Assembly (NCBI RefSeq): GCF_030272615.1
Contig: NC_081406.1
Coordinates: forward strand, 165,149,521 to 165,213,520
Direction: 5' to 3'
Length of the DNA stretch: 64,000 nt
Origin: Cryptomeria japonica
Taxonomy: Eukaryota > Streptophyta > Pinopsida > Cupressales > Cupressaceae
Shown piece by piece: positions 59,827 through 64,000 of this stretch; the stretch's first letter is position 1; the number at the start of each line of letters is the position of its first letter. A program made the position numbers and the translations under genes. The notes beneath the pieces were generated by a model. The model was given only the letters and a program-made list of their open reading frames with translations, was not told the origin of the DNA and searched no databases.

Positions 59827-61674
59827 ATGATGCAGAGGTGACAGTATCCATTGATCACGCGAGAGAACCAACCAGATTGCTTCATGTTAGGACATAGACT
59901 CAGGAGCATAGAGAGAGACACATTAGCAGGACTTGGGATATACTATATCACATTCATGCCCAAGATTAGGGCAAACACAGGACTGCTTACCGCACTGGCC
60001 GAGCGATGGCATTCGGAGACCTCCTCATTCCATCTGGTGACTGGAGAGGCGACGGTGAGACTGGAGGACATATGGCATATCCTCCGCATTCCGATTCATG
60101 GAGAGATGATAGGATATGACCCAGTGATAGGGAGAGACACATTGTGCAGATTGTTTGAGTGCAACGTAGATGATCTGGACATCGTCGAGAGGGAGATTGG
60201 CTGGGAGACGATGGCATCAAAGTATGATCGACGATATGTGGTGATAGCTGTGGTGATAGCATACCTACTAGCAGGAGATAGACGAGGACATGGATTCCTT
60301 ATTGGATGGGGAAGAGTGCTAGAGTGGATGGCGACAGAGGGGACAGTGTATGCATGGGGACCATGTGTACTAGCTATGCTATATTTTCAGTTGCATCAGA
60401 TAGCATATCAGGGAGTTCAGACTTTGAGCTGTGGAGTCACATTACTACAGGTATGGGCATTTGAGCACATAGCTATATGTCGACCGATGACAGAGAGACA
60501 GGTAGTACCACACCGACCATATGTGTACTGCTATGGGGGAGCACTGAGACAGGGTCCTTTTGGATACATATTGTACTAGCGACATGAGCTGGACAGACTG
60601 AGAGAGTTCATATGGAGGCCATATCGTGATTGTTCGGGATGGTCAGATGACAGTGATGAGATACCTTATTGTAGACAAGAGAGGTACTTGATTGGGCGAC
60701 CAGTGAATCGCCAGAGAGTGATTGAGATGTACATGCCAGAGAGAGTCAGACGACAGTTTGGAGAGAGGCAGGATGTACCTAGGAGGGCTGCACACTTTGC
60801 CCGATCGCACAAAGAGATGAGTTAGTGGGGGAGTATGATTCAGCCACACACAGCATATGCGGACTTTTCACAGTTACAATAGAGACCGTGGGAGTGGGGA
60901 TCAGATGTGGAGGATGCTGGGATGACAAAGGAGTATGATAGATGGTTTGCACAATGACGGCCAGTGCCATTGACAGATCCGAACATTCCAGTACCTAGGC
61001 AACAGCAGGACTTCCCACTCACAGGAGAGGAGGAGGGAGATGATGAGGATGAGGAGCATGAGGGCGGGGATGACGAGGACAGAGAGCAGGGTGGTGGGGA
61101 TGACGAGGACAAAGATGAGGATGATGGTGAGGATGAAGATGAGGATGATGACGAGGACAGAGATGAGGATGGGGAGCAGGAGGCATTATAGGACATACCC
61201 ATAGAGCCAGAGACAGCTAGGACAGAGGAGATGGAGATGTGCCGGGCTATCATAGCGAGTCAGCAGGATCACATTGCAACTTTAGAGAGAGAGCATGAGT
61301 AGTTTAGAGTGGAGATAGCTAGACTCACAACAGCTTGAGATACAGCTGTAGCGCAGGCACAACGAGAAGAACAGAGAGTCACTGAGTATATTGGGTTGAT
61401 TCGGGATGCCAGTGTACGGGAGCTAGGATAGATGCTGGTAGAGACCGGAGAGGAGATACGCCATTGGAGGACACTATATGAGAGTGTAGTTCCACCAGAG
61501 CAGAGAGCACCTTCATATCGGGCACGATCGAGGACAGAGAGTAGGGCACGCTCTCGGAGGTCATTGAGCAGCATGGGGGTGAGTGGACCTATGAGACCAC
61601 CACAGCCAGGACCAGGAGGGACATCATCTGCGAGACATGGCAGGGATGAGGAGGAAAGAGGGAGCACCCAGTGA
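59827..61674 (+). pseudogene. Plant mobile domain (PMD) ORF, antisense to gypsy pol
   Basis: One frame of 616 codons from the ATG at 59827 to TGA at 61674. The PMD core is at about residues 30-110 (LLTALAERWHSETSSFHL, TVRLEDIWHILRIPIHG), typical of the MAIN/MAIL-type domain (PF10536). An aromatic middle region follows, then an Asp/Glu run (61021-61185), a coil (about 61240-61430) and an Arg/Ser-rich tail. Nine in-frame stops occur: TGA at 59839, 60955 and 61336, and TAG at 60577, 60823, 60880, 61189, 61300 and 61429. None is TAA and the frame never shifts, so decay was by point changes at CGA, CAG or TGG. PMD ORFs carried by plant gypsy elements are known; a role in chromatin silencing or element control is only inferred. 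Confidence 0.75.
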
Positions 61675-62730
61675 CAGAGGTACATGCTCCTTAGGACAAA
61701 TAGTGGACATTATGTAGTTTTACATTTTGTAGTCAACCTGCGGGCCATACTTAGGACAGACAGTCCAATTTTGTACTCCGATATTTTTGTGATAGATAAT
61801 ATGATATGCATCGATATGATGGGAGGCAATATGTTATGACGTATGAATTGTTTATGTACCATTGTGGAACATGTATGGATGCATTTTTTATGTGTTTTTG
61901 ATGCATTTATAATATGAAATGGATAAAATGCTTGATATGATGCTTGATATAATGCAAATGTACTAACCAAATGGATGCAAGATGCAACATGTATGTTTGG
62001 ATATTGGAGCACCAGACCGAACTGACTATCTGACTGGACGGAAGAAGTGTTAGTAAGAAGAACATGAGACAGAGGACAATTGAGGAAAAACTTGCTTTCA
62101 GTAATGCACTTTGTAGGTGAGAACCTTTATTTTTATGTAGCAAAATGGATGCGTAGCATCATGGCATTGAAGGCCAGAGCTGAAATGCAACCCTATTTGC
62201 GAAAGACAGACACATCATAGACAAGCAACAATCACAATCAAAAAAGAAAAGGATCATGAACCATCCCGGTCACTCTAAATCACTCAGTGACATCATTGAG
62301 CAACATAGGAACATGATCGAAGCCAAAGATAAATCAATAAAAAGATAAGATGCACAAATTCCAACAAATCAAACAAACATCGTGATCTTCATTGTCAAAA
62401 GTTGAAAGCGTTGGTAGGATGATCATGTTGTCTAGCTTTAGGGAATGCGGTACCCCGTCTAAGACAGGACATAGTCTGGTTTCGAGTATACCACACCTTG
62501 TATAAGACCCATGATAGTAGAGACAAGGACAAATGATTTTTGATGTTGATGGATATGACGATTTTGATCAGTTTGAATGTCTGGTTTGAGTGAAAGAGTT
62601 CATCTGTTTACGCATGATTTCATTAAAGCACAGTGTATGATTGCGAGTTGTTGGATGTATACTCAGTGAGCTGTCTATGCATAGAGGGATCATTTATTGA
62701 CAAAATGCAAAATGCTTGTTTTTGTTTTGG
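61675..62730. other. Non-coding spacer of the gypsy element
   Basis: No supported ORF. The ACCCCGTCTAAGACAGG and CACCTTGTATAAGACCC motifs (62452-62505) match the spacer of the gypsy element at 51242-52881. Confidence 0.5.
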
Positions 62731-62960
62731 GTATTTTGAGTTTTTACAATTTTTTTGTTCATTTTTTCAGGACTTTATTTGATTTTTTTGGATTATTTCA
62801 GGACATTTTTCAATTTTTAGAGATTTTTTTCAGGACATTTTTCAATTTTTTTGTTTGATTTTTTTTTTCAGGACATTTTCCAATTTTTATGATCTTTTTT
62901 TCAAGACATTTTCCAATTTTTATGATTTTTTTTCAGGACTTTTTTGAAATTTTAAAGCTC
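62731..62960. repeat. T-rich minisatellite, about 30-bp unit
   Basis: About six copies of CAGGACATTTTTCAATTTTT with variable T-tracts lie head to tail. Confidence 0.8.
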
Positions 62961-63194
62961 CAGTGATCGATCATGACAAGGGGAACACACCCAATGCGCA
63001 TCTGAAAGACATACATAGACCGGGACCAAAACATATGTACAAGAAACTGGGATATGCAAGACAATGATGTTGACCAATAACAGGCCTGGAATAGAACATT
63101 GGGTTAAGACTAAGATAAACATGATAAACCCGCTGAGAGAAAGCATAGCTTAGAGGTCATGACAGATGACGGAGCACCGATCTCATTTTACACA

Positions 63195-63265
63195 TGGCGC
63201 CTGTTTGCCAGGTTTTCACCAAGGTACTTGCCCCAAGCGCCTGCTTACCAGGTTTTCACTAGAGG
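63195..63265. repeat. Short direct repeat
   Basis: Two copies of GCGCCTG[TC]TT[GA]CCAGGTTTTCAC lie about 40 bp apart. A poly-T tract follows (63278-63376), over which the open frame is an artefact. Confidence 0.6.
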
Positions 63266-63418
63266 GCGAATCATTTTTTTTTTTCTTTACTTTTTTTGTT
63301 TTCTCATTTTTTTTGCTTTTTGATTTTTTTCAAATTTTTTTTGTATTTTTTGCTTTTTTGCAATTTTTTTTTTTTTGTATTTTCTCAGGATCATATTTGA
63401 AGAAGTGCTGATAGAAAA

Positions 63419-64000
63419 TTATGCCCAGTACTTGCGAAGATGCATGCTGTTGACAGGATCAGACAAAGGTTCGCCTTTTGGGGTAGCAAGCTGATATGCC
63501 CCCGAGCCATATGCTGCAGTTACTATGAAAGGCCCAACCCAATTAGGTTCAAATTTACCTTTGATGATGTCAATAGACTGTGCATTCTTAGGGTTTGCCT
63601 TTAAAACCAAGTCTCCCACTTTGAAGTGTCGCTCTTTGACCTTTTTATTATAAGAGCAACGGAGACGGTTTTGATATGCTTGCAAATGTGTCAGGGCTGC
63701 CTGACGTTTCTCATCTAACATCTCAAGCTGGTGCAACCGAGAGACTCTATGTGTCTCATCATCAGTTAGATGTTGCAAAGAGACTCGCAAGGAAGGAATC
63801 TCCACCTCCAGAGGTAAAATAGCTTCCACACCATACACCAAGGAATAAGGTGTTGCGCCAGTAGGTGTGCAGATAGAAGTGCGATAGGCCCATAGTGCTG
63901 GATTCAATTGCACATGCCAATCTCGACCAGCATCATTGACAACCTTCTTCAGGATCTTGATAATGGTCTTATTTGATGCTTCAGCTTGACCATTTCCTTG
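63419..64000 (-). CDS. Ty3/gypsy integrase C-terminus, partial at window end
   Basis: Open on minus from the window edge to the stop at 63419. In order: the end of the catalytic core (QGNGQAEASNKTI near 63995-63960, with the Glu of the DDE triad), NPALWAYRTS, TGATPYSLVYGVEAILPLE, a helical linker, then the GPF/Y-type region (NWVGPFIVTAAYGSGAYQL) and a chromodomain-free end MHLRKYWA. This is the C-terminal end of a gypsy polyprotein. There is no stop in the visible part, so it decayed less than its neighbours or was captured by chance. Protease, RT and RNase H would lie beyond 64000. Confidence 0.85.
   Translation of the reverse strand, partial: QGNGQAEASNKTIIKILKKVVNDAGRDWHVQLNPALWAYRTSICTPTGATPYSLVYGVEAILPLEVEIPSLRVSLQHLTDDETHRVSRLHQLEMLDEKRQAALTHLQAYQNRLRCSYNKKVKERHFKVGDLVLKANPKNAQSIDIIKGKFEPNWVGPFIVTAAYGSGAYQLATPKGEPLSDPVNSMHLRKYWA

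Noticed and set aside
60840-61253. Serine-rich minus-strand ORF
   Set aside because: It is the mirror of the Asp/Glu run in the PMD ORF; the polyserine comes from GA-rich coding on the other strand.
63166-63411. Phe-rich plus-strand ORF
   Set aside because: Translation of a poly-T tract.

Overview
This window reads as repeat-dense nuclear DNA of a seed plant with a large genome. The reasons are nested Ty1/copia and Ty3/gypsy LTR retrotransposons with plant-type primer-binding sites (TGGTATCAGAGC, and a decayed TGGCGCCGTTGCC type), a plant mobile domain (PMD) ORF inside a gypsy element, AT-rich intergenic DNA, spliceosomal introns, and pervasive C-to-T decay as expected of methylated repeats. 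A gymnosperm is plausible but cannot be proven from the sequence. I see no ordinary single-copy host gene, no tRNA or rRNA gene and no CRISPR.

Layout. 1-4085 and 14757 to about 15050: a decayed plus-strand gypsy element carrying a 991-bp solo LTR (1951-2941). Its own LTR, starting at 3632, is split by a 10.67-kb DNA transposon at 4086-14756. That transposon has GGGT...ACCC termini, a 3-bp AGT duplication, GGGCCC palindrome arrays near both ends, a two-exon DDE-type transposase gene (plus strand, 5275-8301) and a convergent seven-exon gene of unknown function (minus strand, 11234-9176). A 1151-bp derivative lacking both genes lies at 28094-29244 with a TGAG duplication. I regard this two-gene element as the main candidate for something undescribed.

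16355-25316: five direct LTRs of about 1.4 kb separated by four non-coding internal domains of about 452 bp. The whole array is bounded by one ATGTG duplication, so it is a concatemeric small non-autonomous retroelement. 25322-31146: flanking DNA with a short coding remnant, the 1151-bp derivative and a minisatellite.

31147-50150: one minus-strand copia element. Its LTR (31147-34615) carries a complete 1875-bp TRIM-like element (32082-33956). An LTR/internal junction segment is tandemly duplicated, and a further LTR (35093-36571) sits in the second copy. The body is split by a plus-strand LTR element without pol (37190-44840), which has a coiled-coil/CCHC gag-like ORF and a long unrecognised accessory ORF. 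The copia pol remnant (44841-50150) is itself interrupted by a solo LTR (47063-48735).

50150-57461: a minus-strand gypsy 3' end; a minus-strand second copy of the accessory-ORF family (52882-55890); and a plus-strand gypsy LTR, PBS and gag start. 57462-64000: the 3' part of a minus-strand gypsy element of Tat-like layout, with its 3' LTR, an antisense PMD ORF, low-complexity DNA and the integrase C-terminus running off the window end.

Functionally the window is a stack of mobile elements. Order of insertion can be read from target-site duplications and interrupted reading frames. The only genes that look as if they worked together are the transposase and the accessory gene of the DNA transposon.
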